From NCBI RefSeq assembly GCF_029892685.1, contig NZ_JARXVD010000021.1:54110-118109 (forward strand): a DNA stretch of 64,000 bases. The letters are read 5' to 3'. The stretch comes from Mycobacterium sp. OTB74. Lineage in GTDB: Bacteria > Actinomycetota > Actinomycetes > Mycobacteriales > Mycobacteriaceae. How positions within the stretch are numbered: position 1 is the stretch's first letter; each line of letters starts with the position of its first letter. The notes under the pieces are model-generated. The model was not told the origin of the DNA. It did not search any database and worked only from the letters and a program-made list of their open reading frames with translations. A program made the position numbers and the translations under genes. Of the stretch, positions 8,751 through 17,189 are shown piece after piece.

Positions 8751-9533
8751 ATGACCGCAGAAGACTTTGAGACCATCCTGGTGACCCGCGACGACCGCGT
8801 CGCCACGATCACGCTGAACCGGCCCAAGGCGCTCAACGCGCTCAACAGTCAGGTGATGACCGAAGTCACCACGGCCGCAGCCGAACTCGACGCCGACCCA
8901 GCTATCGGCGCCATCATCATCACCGGTAGCGAAAAGGCCTTCGCAGCGGGCGCCGACATCAAGGAAATGGCGAATCTGACTTTCGCCGAGGTGTATTCGC
9001 AGGACTTCTTTGCGCTTTGGGGCAAGTTCGCCGCCACCCGCACGCCCACCATCGCCGCGGTCGCCGGGTACGCCCTGGGTGGCGGCTGCGAGCTGGCCAT
9101 GATGTGCGACATCCTGATCGCCGCAGACACCGCCAAGTTCGGCCAGCCCGAGATCAAGCTGGGCGTGCTGCCCGGCATGGGCGGCAGCCAGCGGCTGACC
9201 CGCGCGGTCGGCAAGGCCAAGGCCATGGACCTGATCCTCACCGGCCGCAACATGGACGCGGAGGAGGCCGAGCGCTGCGGCCTGGTGTCCCGCGTGGTGC
9301 CGGCCGACCAGCTGTTGACCGAAGCTCAGGTGACCGCAAAAACCATTGCCGGCATGTCACTTTCGGCGTCGCGGATGGCCAAGGAAGCGGTCAACCGGGC
9401 ATTCGAGAGCACGCTGGCCGAGGGCCTGCTCTATGAGCGCCGGCTGTTCCACTCGGCCTTCGCCACCGAAGATCAGACCGAGGGCATGGCGGCATTCACC
9501 GAGAAGCGGGCACCGAACTTCACGCATCGCTAA
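8751..9533 (+). CDS. echA8: Enoyl-CoA hydratase (EchA8-like)
   Basis: A 260-residue crotonase that hydrates trans-2-enoyl-CoA in beta-oxidation. Visible features are AFAAGADIKEM, the oxyanion loop ALGGGCELAMMCD, and both catalytic glutamates in GQPEIKLGVLPGMGGSQR. A strong AGGAGG sits six bases before the ATG and the gene follows echA9 by nine bases. The length and order match the remembered Rv1070c. It is likely part of the same fatty acid or branched-chain catabolic unit as its neighbours. Confidence 0.92.
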   Translation: MTAEDFETILVTRDDRVATITLNRPKALNALNSQVMTEVTTAAAELDADPAIGAIIITGSEKAFAAGADIKEMANLTFAEVYSQDFFALWGKFAATRTPTIAAVAGYALGGGCELAMMCDILIAADTAKFGQPEIKLGVLPGMGGSQRLTRAVGKAKAMDLILTGRNMDAEEAERCGLVSRVVPADQLLTEAQVTAKTIAGMSLSASRMAKEAVNRAFESTLAEGLLYERRLFHSAFATEDQTEGMAAFTEKRAPNFTHR

Positions 9534-9542
9534 AGTCGAGCG

Positions 9543-11279
9543 GTGGGCGAAACCACCGAAACCAGTGAAGACACTGCTCAAGAATCGGCTGACACCACCG
9601 AGGCCGCCGTCCCTGATACGGCGGCCCCGGCCAGGCCGGACTGGTGGGTGCGCCACTACACCTTCTTCGGCACCGCCGTTGGCCTGATCTTCATCTGGTT
9701 TTCGATGACGCCATCGCTGCTGCCCCGCGGACCGTTGTTCCAGGGCCTGGTCAGCGGGGCGGCCGGAGCCTGCGGTTATGGCATCGGCGTGCTGAGTGTG
9801 TGGCTGGTCCGCTACATGCGCTCCAAAGATTCCAGTCCGCGGGCCCCGAAGTGGGCCTGGGTGACGCTCATTGTGGTCGGCATCATCGGTCAGGTCCTGG
9901 CGGTCATCTGGTTCCACATCTGGCAGGACGAAGTGCGCGACATGATGCACGTGCCGCGGATGAGCTTTTGGGACCATCCGCTGACCGCGGCGCTGTCAGT
10001 GGTGTTCTTGTTCGTCTTCGTCGAGATCGGCCAGCTGATCGGCAAATTGGTGCGGTTCCTGATGCTGCAACTGGAACGCATCGCACCACCGCGAGTATCG
10101 GGCGTGGTGGCCGTCCTGCTGGTGTTCGCACTGTTCGTGGCGCTACTCAACGGTGTGGTGGCACGGGTGGGCATGTCCACCATCAACCGCACCTTCGCGT
10201 CCTTGAATGACGAGGACAATCCCAACAATCAGGCGCCGAAGACACCGTTCCGGTCGGGCGGTCCGGGGTCGTTGGTCAATTGGGCGTCGCTGGGCCGACA
10301 GGGCCGCATCTTCGTCGGCGACGGGCCGTCGGTCGAGGAACTGTCCCGGTTCAACGGCACCCCGTTGGCTGCGGCAACCGAGCCCATCCGCGTCTACGCG
10401 GGGCTGCATTCCGCGAGCGGCATCAAGGCGGCGGCAAAGCTGGCCGCCGAGGAACTCAAACGCGCGGGCGGACTGAACCGCGCCGTCATCGGGGTCGCAA
10501 CCGGCACCGGCACCGGCTGGATCAACGAGGCCGAGTCGGCCGCGCTGGAGTACATGTACAACGGCAACACGGCAATCGCGTCAATGCAGTACTCCTTCCT
10601 ACCCAGCTGGATTTCCTTCCTGGTGGACAAGGAGAATGCCCGCGAGGCCGGGCAGGACCTGTTCGAAGAGATTGACGCCATGGTGCGTCAACTGCCCGAG
10701 GGCAAGCGGCCCAAACTCGTCGTATTCGGCGAGAGCCTCGGGTCGTTCGGTGGTGAAGCGCCGTTCCTCGCGCTGAACAACCTGATCGCCCGCACCGACG
10801 GTGCGCTGTTCTCAGGGCCGACGTTCAACAACACGATCTGGACGCAGCTGACCGCCGACCGCGACCGCGGCTCGCCGCAGAAGCTGCCGATCTTTGACAA
10901 CGGTGAGAATGTCCGCTTCGCCGCGCGCCCCGAGGATCTGAACCGGGGCGGCACCTGGGGCCATCCGCGGGTGGTGTACCTCCAGCACGCGTCCGACCCG
11001 ATCGCCTGGTGGAACCCGGACTTGCTGTTCTCCAAGCCGGATTGGCTGCGCGAGCCGCCCGGACCGGATGTCTCCCGACGCATGAACTGGTGGCCCGTGG
11101 TGACGTTCCTTCAGGTGTCGGCCGACATGGCGGTGGCGGTCGACGTGCCTGACGGGCACGGACACGTCTACGTCGCCGATGTCGCCAACGGCTGGGCGGC
11201 CGTCCTGCAACCGCCGGGTTGGACGGACGAGAAGACCCAGCGGCTGCGCCCGCTGCTACATCCCAGCGCCGGCACGTAA
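9543..11279 (+). CDS. Membrane-associated alpha/beta-hydrolase (Rv1069c-like)
   Basis: A 578-residue protein from a GTG at 9543. The N-terminal third has about four to five hydrophobic helices (residues ~38-210), a membrane domain typical of this family. The C-terminal catalytic half has the elbow VVFGESLGSFGG (GESLG nucleophile) and a late HGHVYVAD that may supply the catalytic His. TAAAGT, which includes the echA8 stop codon, ends six bases before the GTG, so it may also have its own leaderless transcript. Its 3' end overlaps the convergent rhodanese gene by 24 bases. The substrate is not known. Confidence 0.8.
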   Translation: MGETTETSEDTAQESADTTEAAVPDTAAPARPDWWVRHYTFFGTAVGLIFIWFSMTPSLLPRGPLFQGLVSGAAGACGYGIGVLSVWLVRYMRSKDSSPRAPKWAWVTLIVVGIIGQVLAVIWFHIWQDEVRDMMHVPRMSFWDHPLTAALSVVFLFVFVEIGQLIGKLVRFLMLQLERIAPPRVSGVVAVLLVFALFVALLNGVVARVGMSTINRTFASLNDEDNPNNQAPKTPFRSGGPGSLVNWASLGRQGRIFVGDGPSVEELSRFNGTPLAAATEPIRVYAGLHSASGIKAAAKLAAEELKRAGGLNRAVIGVATGTGTGWINEAESAALEYMYNGNTAIASMQYSFLPSWISFLVDKENAREAGQDLFEEIDAMVRQLPEGKRPKLVVFGESLGSFGGEAPFLALNNLIARTDGALFSGPTFNNTIWTQLTADRDRGSPQKLPIFDNGENVRFAARPEDLNRGGTWGHPRVVYLQHASDPIAWWNPDLLFSKPDWLREPPGPDVSRRMNWWPVVTFLQVSADMAVAVDVPDGHGHVYVADVANGWAAVLQPPGWTDEKTQRLRPLLHPSAGT

Positions 11280-11711
11280 CAGCAGCGCCTGGGCCGAGCC
11301 GCCCAGCACGCCATTAGCGGCCAGCGCCTGGTAGCCACCGATCACGTCGGTGGCGCGATGCAGCCCGAGGTTCTTCAGGGCCGCGGCAGCCAGACTCGAG
11401 GTGTAGCCCTGCGAGCACAGAATGACCCATTCCACGGCGTCATCGGTGGCCTGTGGCAGCCGGGCGTCGCTGGTCGGGTCGCACCGCCATTCGAGGACGT
11501 TGCGCTCGATCACCAGGGCGCCCAGTTCCGGTGGCACCTCGCCTTCGACCGCCCGTTGAGCGGCCGGCCGGATGTCTACCAGGATCGCCCCGCGAACTAG
11601 TGCCAGCGGCACCTCGGCGGCGGTCAGTCGTACCAGCTGTGAGCGGGCCGCCTTGAGCAGCCCGTCGACGCGGCTGGTCCGACTTCCCGTCGCTTCGCTC
11701 GCCTTGAACAT
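11256..11711 (-). CDS. Rhodanese-like domain protein
   Basis: A single rhodanese domain of 151 residues. The active-site loop is CSQGYTS, following a VEWVIL strand, with an ILVDIRPAAQR segment before it; the active Cys is present. The start codon overlaps the stop of the upstream cysteine dioxygenase (TGATG), so the two are translationally coupled. Sulfur transfer or handling of persulfide/thiosulfate formed during cysteine catabolism is the natural inference. Its tail overlaps the end of the Rv1069c-like gene. Confidence 0.82.
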   Translation of the reverse strand: MFKASEATGSRTSRVDGLLKAARSQLVRLTAAEVPLALVRGAILVDIRPAAQRAVEGEVPPELGALVIERNVLEWRCDPTSDARLPQATDDAVEWVILCSQGYTSSLAAAALKNLGLHRATDVIGGYQALAANGVLGGSAQALLLRAGAGM

Positions 11712-12289
11712 CAGTCCCCCTCAGGTGTGTCGGTCAGTTCGGTGCGTACCCGGCGCAGGGTGTCGCGTTCGGTCACGTCGTAATAGGACATCGCGGTCAA
11801 CGGCGGTGAGTAGGCGTGCACGCTCAGCGTCGGGCTCGCGGTGCTTACCTGCCGACCGGGTTCCAGCACGACGTCGTGAACCCAGCCAAGCGGGAACCCG
11901 GCTTGGTCGCCACTCTCCAGCGTGCGCCGGCGCAGCCCGCGACCGTCCCACCTGGTTTCTGACAACGCGCCCGACACCACGGTCAGCGCGCCCAGCGAGC
12001 CGCCGTGGTCGTGCAGTTCGGTGCTGTGGCCAGGTACCCAGCTGATCAGCCAGATGTCCAGTTCATCGTCGCCGTACAGCCGGGTGTACCAGCGCTCGTC
12101 CAGCGGGACGCCGTCTGCGGGCAACAACCGGTCGTACCGGCCGGTCAGGACCTCCGCCGCGCAGTGGTCCGTGGCGTGCAGCAGGTCGGGTAAGCGCAAG
12201 CGGGTGGGTGCCAGGACAGCGGGACGCGTGCGCGATGAGAGGCCGATGGACGGCCGGGGAACGGTGGGTGAGACGTACAGGGTGGACAT
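11711..12289 (-). CDS. Cysteine dioxygenase family protein (cupin)
   Basis: A 192-residue cupin that oxidises cysteine (or a related thiol) to the sulfinate. The iron ligands are His93 and His95 (ELHDHGGS) and probably His138 (GWVHDV); CDO-type enzymes use three histidines. I chose the ATG at 12289, which has GGAG seven bases upstream; the open frame further upstream overlaps a leader ORF and is not expected to be coding. It is coupled to a rhodanese downstream and preceded by a Cys-Cys leader peptide ORF, which fits control by cysteine supply. 3-Mercaptopropionate dioxygenase is an alternative assignment. Confidence 0.82.
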   Translation of the reverse strand: MSTLYVSPTVPRPSIGLSSRTRPAVLAPTRLRLPDLLHATDHCAAEVLTGRYDRLLPADGVPLDERWYTRLYGDDELDIWLISWVPGHSTELHDHGGSLGALTVVSGALSETRWDGRGLRRRTLESGDQAGFPLGWVHDVVLEPGRQVSTASPTLSVHAYSPPLTAMSYYDVTERDTLRRVRTELTDTPEGD

Positions 12290-12326
12290 GGACAGAACTC
12301 CAATGCGGATGGGCAGGCTGAAACGA

Positions 12327-12342
12327 CCGGGCTCAAGCCCGG
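12327..12342 (-). promoter_or_regulatory. Hairpin overlapping the end of the Cys-Cys leader ORF
   Basis: CCGGGC and GCCCGG pair perfectly around TTGA, which contains the leader stop codon. A ribosome waiting at the Cys codons would cover or melt it. This suits a switch that governs access to the downstream GGAG and ATG. Confidence 0.5.
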
Positions 12343-12398
12343 CAACACTGCCCGTTCTGCATCGCCATCGGCGGGTTCTGGACTGCCATGGTCCCCAT
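12333..12398 (-). CDS. Leader peptide ORF with adjacent cysteines upstream of cysteine dioxygenase
   Basis: A 21-codon ORF from ATG 12398; in-frame ATGs at 12389, 12368 and 12362 are alternatives. It ends in Gln-Cys-Cys-Arg-Ala-stop. The two Cys codons (TGT TGC, 12342-12347) lie at the foot of the hairpin at 12327-12342, and the stop is 43 bases before the dioxygenase ATG. Short ORFs with consecutive Cys codons are known cysteine-responsive attenuators of sulfur operons in mycobacteria. The sequence is seen directly; expression and attenuation are inferred. I see no clear -10 or ribosome binding site for it. Confidence 0.5.
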   Translation of the reverse strand: MGTMAVQNPPMAMQNGQCCRA

Positions 12399-12480
12399 GG
12401 TGGACGAACCACCGCCGGGCCGGAAGCATTGCGTTCACGCTGATTCTTGGCCCGAGGCGGCCGCGGCTAGATTGGCAGTC

Positions 12481-12918
12481 ATGCGCAGTTACGTGATCCG
12501 CGCGGTGCTGCTGGCGGCCGTGGTGGGTGTGGTGGTCACCGGATGCGAGTCGGGGAAGCCCGGTACCGCGAACGCTCCGGCCCCCACGGCGATGTCCGAG
12601 CTTCCGCCGCTGCCGCAGGAGCATCCGGTGCCGCCGAGCGCGATTGCGACGTCACCAGGCGGCGTGACGACGGTGGTGGATGTGCCGTCCGACGCCACCG
12701 AGTCCCAGTTCGGTCAGGCCTGCCACGCCGCCACGGTGTGGATGGCCGCCCAACACACTGAGCGCGCGGCCCTGGTCGAGCCCTACCTGAAACTGATGCA
12801 GCAGCCGGGCATCCGCGATCCTGGCAACTTCAACACACCATGGGCCGATTTAACCCCAGGCCAACAGGCCGGCGTCATTATGGCCGCCACCACCGCAGCC
12901 AAGGGTGAATGCGGCTGA
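12481..12918 (+). CDS. Putative lipoprotein of unknown function
   Basis: A 145-residue protein from ATG 12481. A signal sequence (MRSYVIRAVLLAAVVGVVV) ends in the lipobox VTGC with Cys at about residue 22. A Pro/Ala-rich linker and a mature domain with one further Cys pair (C~81, C~144) follow, so a disulfide is plausible outside the cytoplasm. TAGATT (12468-12473) ends seven bases before the ATG and suggests a leaderless mRNA. It diverges from the cysteine dioxygenase operon. I do not recognise the family. Confidence 0.75.
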   Translation: MRSYVIRAVLLAAVVGVVVTGCESGKPGTANAPAPTAMSELPPLPQEHPVPPSAIATSPGGVTTVVDVPSDATESQFGQACHAATVWMAAQHTERAALVEPYLKLMQQPGIRDPGNFNTPWADLTPGQQAGVIMAATTAAKGECG

Positions 12919-13088
12919 CCAGCGATAATCGCGGAGAAGTCGCTGAGTTCATCGCTATTGCCCTACAGTTAACGCTGCCGCCAGACCGACGTGACGGACC
13001 ACCGTTACCACCGGCGGCCACCTAAGACTTCTGCTCATCGCCGGCACCACCGCCCGGCGGACCACACGTATCCGCGAGGCCGACTGAC

Positions 13089-14885
13089 ATGACGCAAGCC
13101 GAGTTGACGGGGCAGACAGCCCGCCACCGGCTTCCGGCGCGCCAATTCGAAGATTTGGCTCCCAGCCAGGGCCTAATCCAGAGCCCCGGCCACAGCCCCA
13201 GCCAGGGTCCGAACCAGAACCCCAGCCCCGGTCCCAGCCGGTGGCGCGCCCTGATGAGCGCCCGGGTGGGCTGGGACACCGTGGGCCGCGTGATGGTCGC
13301 AATGGTAGCCGCGGTAGCCCTGGTAGCCACCGGCCTGGGTTGGTGGACGGTCCGCGGGGCGCTGCACGGAATCACCGTCAGCGAAGCGCTCGGGACGGAC
13401 GCCCCAAGATCGACCGGCGGCTCGATGAACGTCCTGCTCATCGGCCTCGACTCGCGTAAGGACCAGCAGGGTAACGACCTGCCGCAGGATCTACTGGACA
13501 AGCTGCATGCCGGAGACTCAGACAACGGCGGCTACAACACCAACACGCTGATCCTGGCCCACATCACCAGCGACAACAAGGTTGTCGCATTCTCCATCCC
13601 CCGCGACGACTACGTCCGGGTGACCGGCATCCCGGGCTACGACCACATCAAGATCAAAGAGGCCTACGGTCTGACCAAGGCCAACACCGAACAGCACTTG
13701 ATGGACAAAGGCGTCAGCGACCAGGGCGAGCTGGAAAGCAAGGGACGCGAGGCCGGGCGGGCCGCCACCCTGGCCGCGGTGCGCAACCTCACCGGCGCAC
13801 CCATCGACTACTTCGCCGAAGTCAACCTGGCCGGCTTCTACGACATCGCCTCCAGCCTGGGCGGCGTCGAGATCTGTCTGAACCACGCGGTTCACGACGA
13901 CGACTACTCCGGCGCCGATTTCCCAGCCGGTACCCAGACCCTGGATGCGTCGCAGGCGGTGGCGTTCGTGCGTCAACGCCACGGTCTGGAGAATGGCGAC
14001 CTGGACCGTACCCACCGCCAACAGGCCTTCCTGATCTCGGTGATGCACCAGCTGCAGCAGACAGGTTCGTTCACCGACATCGGCAAGCTGCGCCAACTCA
14101 TCGGAGTCGCTCAGAAGGACATCGTGCTGTCTGCGGGCTGGGGCGAGGAGCAGTTCCAGCGCATGGGCCAGATCGCCGGCGGTTCGAACGTCCAGTACCG
14201 AACTCTGCCGGTGCTGCGTTACGACAACATCGACGGCCAGGACGTGAACATCATCGACCCGATGGCGATCAAGATCGAGGTCGCCAAGTCGTTCGGTCTC
14301 AAGCCCCCGGCCGGTTCCAGCTCGTACTCGGGCTCGTCCGGCAGTTCCGATGAATCGTCCATCTCCACGAATGCCTCGACGCTGGACAAGGCCTCGGATA
14401 CGACTGACACCACTGGCACAACCGGCACCTCCAGCGGCAAGACCGGTTCGAAGAAGTCGAAGTCGTCGCAGTCCGCTGACACGACCGAGACCTCCAGTGC
14501 GGTGCTGGAGGTGGTCAACGCCTCGGACGTCACGGGCCTGGGGCGGCAAATGTCGGACATCCTGAGCAACCGCGGCTACTCCACCGGGCAGGTCCGCTCC
14601 TCGCAGGACGGCGAACTCAGCGCCACCGGCGTCGAGTTCAGCCCTGGACTGGACGACGACGCCAAACACCTGGCCGATCTGCTCGGCATCGATTCGGCGC
14701 GCCTCGACCCGTCGATCCCCACTGGTCATATCCGGATCACATTGGGGACGGGCTATCAGGTGCCTGACACTCTGGACAGCGTCTCCATGGCGGCCGCTGA
14801 CTCAGCCAACTACGACACCACCCAGCCGACGCCGGTTTCCGGACCGCCGCTGGGCGCCAAAGGATCAGTGCCCTGCGTGAATTAG
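13089..14885 (+). CDS. LytR-CpsA-Psr (LCP) family cell-wall ligase with C-terminal LytR_C domain
   Basis: A 598-residue membrane-anchored enzyme of the type that joins arabinogalactan to peptidoglycan in mycobacteria. A Pro/Ser/Gln/Asn-rich cytosolic tail (to ~residue 53) precedes one membrane helix (about 68-90). The LCP domain shows LLIGLDSRKDQQ, the Arg/Asp-rich active segment FSIPRDDYV, and FVRQRHGLENGDLDRTHRQQ. A Ser/Thr-rich linker (~415-460) leads to a LytR_C domain (VLEVVNASDVTGLG). Mycobacteria carry several paralogues, and I cannot decide which this is. The gene stands alone, convergent with the SulP gene. Confidence 0.88.
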   Translation: MTQAELTGQTARHRLPARQFEDLAPSQGLIQSPGHSPSQGPNQNPSPGPSRWRALMSARVGWDTVGRVMVAMVAAVALVATGLGWWTVRGALHGITVSEALGTDAPRSTGGSMNVLLIGLDSRKDQQGNDLPQDLLDKLHAGDSDNGGYNTNTLILAHITSDNKVVAFSIPRDDYVRVTGIPGYDHIKIKEAYGLTKANTEQHLMDKGVSDQGELESKGREAGRAATLAAVRNLTGAPIDYFAEVNLAGFYDIASSLGGVEICLNHAVHDDDYSGADFPAGTQTLDASQAVAFVRQRHGLENGDLDRTHRQQAFLISVMHQLQQTGSFTDIGKLRQLIGVAQKDIVLSAGWGEEQFQRMGQIAGGSNVQYRTLPVLRYDNIDGQDVNIIDPMAIKIEVAKSFGLKPPAGSSSYSGSSGSSDESSISTNASTLDKASDTTDTTGTTGTSSGKTGSKKSKSSQSADTTETSSAVLEVVNASDVTGLGRQMSDILSNRGYSTGQVRSSQDGELSATGVEFSPGLDDDAKHLADLLGIDSARLDPSIPTGHIRITLGTGYQVPDTLDSVSMAAADSANYDTTQPTPVSGPPLGAKGSVPCVN

Positions 14886-14898
14886 CTTGTACACAAGC
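14885..14898. terminator. Short inverted repeat between convergent genes
   Basis: GCTTGT (14885-14890) and ACAAGC (14893-14898) with a 2-base centre lie in the 18-base gap between the LCP stop and the SulP stop. It may act as a weak bidirectional terminator; it has no long T-tract. Confidence 0.4.
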
Positions 14899-14903
14899 AC
14901 ATT

Positions 14904-16733
14904 TCACAAATCCACGGACGCATCTTGCCCTGAGGGGTCCTGCTGCTCTGAAATCCACTGCTGACCGCGCCGAACTGCCTCGTCCACTGCGCCGAAGACA
15001 ACGTCGGTGGCCGGCAGCACGCCGTCGGCCCCCAGTTTGTCGACGATGCCGCCGCGTGCCAACTCTTTCTGGGTCGCCGGACTGACCCCGGCGATCAACA
15101 TCCGGCCTCCGGCCTCCCGCACTTGGTCGGCCCACCTGTTCAGCACCAGAATCACTTTCGACGACGGCACATCCGGTAGCGCACGCAAGCTCAGCACCAC
15201 CACCGCGTGCTCACTACCAGCCACCCGCGGCCACTCCTGGTCGATGCGCGGCACCTCGGCGAACAGCCCCACCCCGGCGTAGCCCAGCACCGTCACCCGG
15301 TTGTCGGGCAGCTGGTCCGGCACCCGCACCACCGACCACCCACCCTCGCCATGCTCAAGGCAGATCAGTTGGGCCGAGCGAGATGCCTTGACGCAGTAGA
15401 GAACTAGGGAGGTGACGGCGCCGATCAGGATCGCCTGGTGCAGCGGCAACTCGGTGGTGGCGGCGAAGGTCAGCAGCATGGCGACCGCTGATAGCGGCGC
15501 GGTGCGGAACACCAGCATGATGTCGTCCCACCGGCCGGTGACCAGCTCCGCGCCGATCACCAGGATCAGGCCGCCGATCACGGGCATCGGGATGATCTCG
15601 GCGGCCGACCCGGCTACCAGGACCAGGACCAGGAGCCACAGCCCGGCGAACACCCCGGTCCAACGAGTCTGTGCGCCTGCCGAAACGGCCACCCCGGTAC
15701 GCGACAGCGAGCCTCCGGTCGGCATGGCACCGAAAAAGCCGCCCACCACGTTGGCCGCTCCCTGCGCGACGAAATCGCCGGATGTACTGGACTTGCTGCC
15801 GTCGGGATTGGGTACGGCGGCTGCGATGCCAGCCGCCTGCGCCAGACCCACCAGGGCCACCGCCACCCCGCCGGTCAGGAGCTGCACCATCCCGGACGTG
15901 CTGGGAAAGACGAAGGGCGGCAAGGTGTTCGGAATCTTGGCGATGTCTCCGACGGTTTCGACCTTCAGGCGCAGCGCGGCGACGGCGATGGTCACCACGA
16001 CCAGCGCGATCAGGGTTGCGAACGCTTCGAGGGGTTTGATCAGCCGGAACACCGCCCAGACGGCGACGGTCGCCCCGGCCACCGCACAGGCCGTGGGCTG
16101 CCATGACCCGATGTGCGAGAAGGCTTCGATGAGCTTGCGGACGGTGTTGTGATGGCTGGGTTGGTAGCCGGTCGCGTCATGGATGACGCCAGCGATGATC
16201 TGAACTGCAATACCGGTGGTGAATCCGGTCATCACCGCGTTGGACACGAAATCCATGACCGATCCGAAGTTCAGCAGGCCGAACGCCAGCATGACCAGTC
16301 CGACCACGACCGCGAGTGCGGCGATGTTGCGGGGGTCGAGCGGGTCCAGGCCCGCTGCCTTCAAGACGCTGCGCGATGACAGAGCCAGCGCGCTGGTCAG
16401 CGTCGTCACCATCAGGACCGTCCGGGCGAACAGCGAGCCGACGACGGTGGACAGCATTCCTGAGTACAGGCCGGCGACCGGATTGAAGCCACCGATGCTG
16501 GCGTAAGCCATGCCCTCGGGGATCGAGAACAGGCCGGTGACCAACCCGGCGATGACGTCTCGAAGTGTCGGTCGGCCCAGTCGCCGGGCGATGCCGGACG
16601 CGCCGAGAAGGGGTTGATGTTGTCCGGTCGCTGATGCTCCCCGCGTCACGTGGCCAACCCTGCCACCCTTTTGCGCCACGACGGGGATATCCGGCCTTTG
16701 TGGTCGCTCAGCGGCGCTCTCGGCACCGCCCAC
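14904..16733 (-). CDS. SulP family anion transporter with STAS domain
   Basis: A permease of 609 residues by the longest start. The signature FSIPEGMAYASIGGFNPVAGLYSG begins around residue 70, about ten to twelve hydrophobic helices follow, and a C-terminal STAS domain (from ~residue 470) has VVVLSLRALPDVPSS at the regulatory strand. SulP proteins carry sulfate, bicarbonate or dicarboxylates; the substrate here is not evident. The start is uncertain: the first 28 residues look non-conserved and a GTG at 16649 (581 residues) is a good alternative. A CRP-like site lies upstream at 16843. Confidence 0.83.
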   Translation of the reverse strand: MGGAESAAERPQRPDIPVVAQKGGRVGHVTRGASATGQHQPLLGASGIARRLGRPTLRDVIAGLVTGLFSIPEGMAYASIGGFNPVAGLYSGMLSTVVGSLFARTVLMVTTLTSALALSSRSVLKAAGLDPLDPRNIAALAVVVGLVMLAFGLLNFGSVMDFVSNAVMTGFTTGIAVQIIAGVIHDATGYQPSHHNTVRKLIEAFSHIGSWQPTACAVAGATVAVWAVFRLIKPLEAFATLIALVVVTIAVAALRLKVETVGDIAKIPNTLPPFVFPSTSGMVQLLTGGVAVALVGLAQAAGIAAAVPNPDGSKSSTSGDFVAQGAANVVGGFFGAMPTGGSLSRTGVAVSAGAQTRWTGVFAGLWLLVLVLVAGSAAEIIPMPVIGGLILVIGAELVTGRWDDIMLVFRTAPLSAVAMLLTFAATTELPLHQAILIGAVTSLVLYCVKASRSAQLICLEHGEGGWSVVRVPDQLPDNRVTVLGYAGVGLFAEVPRIDQEWPRVAGSEHAVVVLSLRALPDVPSSKVILVLNRWADQVREAGGRMLIAGVSPATQKELARGGIVDKLGADGVLPATDVVFGAVDEAVRRGQQWISEQQDPSGQDASVDL

Positions 16734-16842
16734 AGAACATCAAGCACACCTAACGAATTTGCCCAACGACCTGCAAAAACTCCCCGGAGATGACAAGAAG
16801 AGCTAACTATTCGGCCGACATTTCCGACTACCGGTCAGTAAC

Positions 16843-16858
16843 TGTGTGTTAACTCACA
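16843..16858. promoter_or_regulatory. CRP-like operator
   Basis: TGTGT-GTTAAC-TCACA matches the CRP/Cmr consensus TGTGA-N6-TCACA at nine of ten positions. It sits between the SulP gene (minus strand) and the small membrane protein gene (plus strand) and could serve either promoter. Confidence 0.45.
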
Positions 16859-16918
16859 CAATGGTGCACAATGTGCGGTGACTCACTAATCGAGTCCCAA
16901 AAATGAAGGGTGGGCACC

Positions 16919-17125
16919 ATGGTCGCTCCGCAGCACCGACCGCTGGCACGGTCATACAGTGGCGCGGTCAACGGGCGTCGGGTACTGCTGATGGGCATCG
17001 TCCTCTTGCTCATCGCCGTCGCGGCCATCAGCGGCATCATGTTCGCCCTCAGCAGCGGTCAGCCGCAGGTCGCGTTGATCATCGGGCTGATCTCGGCCGC
17101 GTTCTTCTCCCGCGTGGGCTGTTGA
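16919..17125 (+). CDS. Small membrane protein, unknown function
   Basis: A 68-residue protein with two hydrophobic helices (about residues 22-42 and 50-65) and a short basic N-terminal tail. The ATG at 16919 has GAAGG about ten bases upstream; a GTG at 16910 would add three residues. It ends in FFSRVGC. I do not recognise a family, although short two-helix proteins of this kind are common in mycobacteria. It is followed by a patatin-like gene after 64 bases and may be co-transcribed. Confidence 0.6.
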   Translation: MVAPQHRPLARSYSGAVNGRRVLLMGIVLLLIAVAAISGIMFALSSGQPQVALIIGLISAAFFSRVGC

Positions 17126-17189
17126 CGCACTAGATCCGTTCAGTCCAGTCCCCTCTGCGCTGCCCTGACCGGCGCGCGAGAATAGCCAC

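Noticed and set aside
13518..14729. A 403-codon open frame antisense to the LCP gene
   Set aside because: Mirror of a well-supported gene; no start signal and repetitive Val/Gly/Asp composition.
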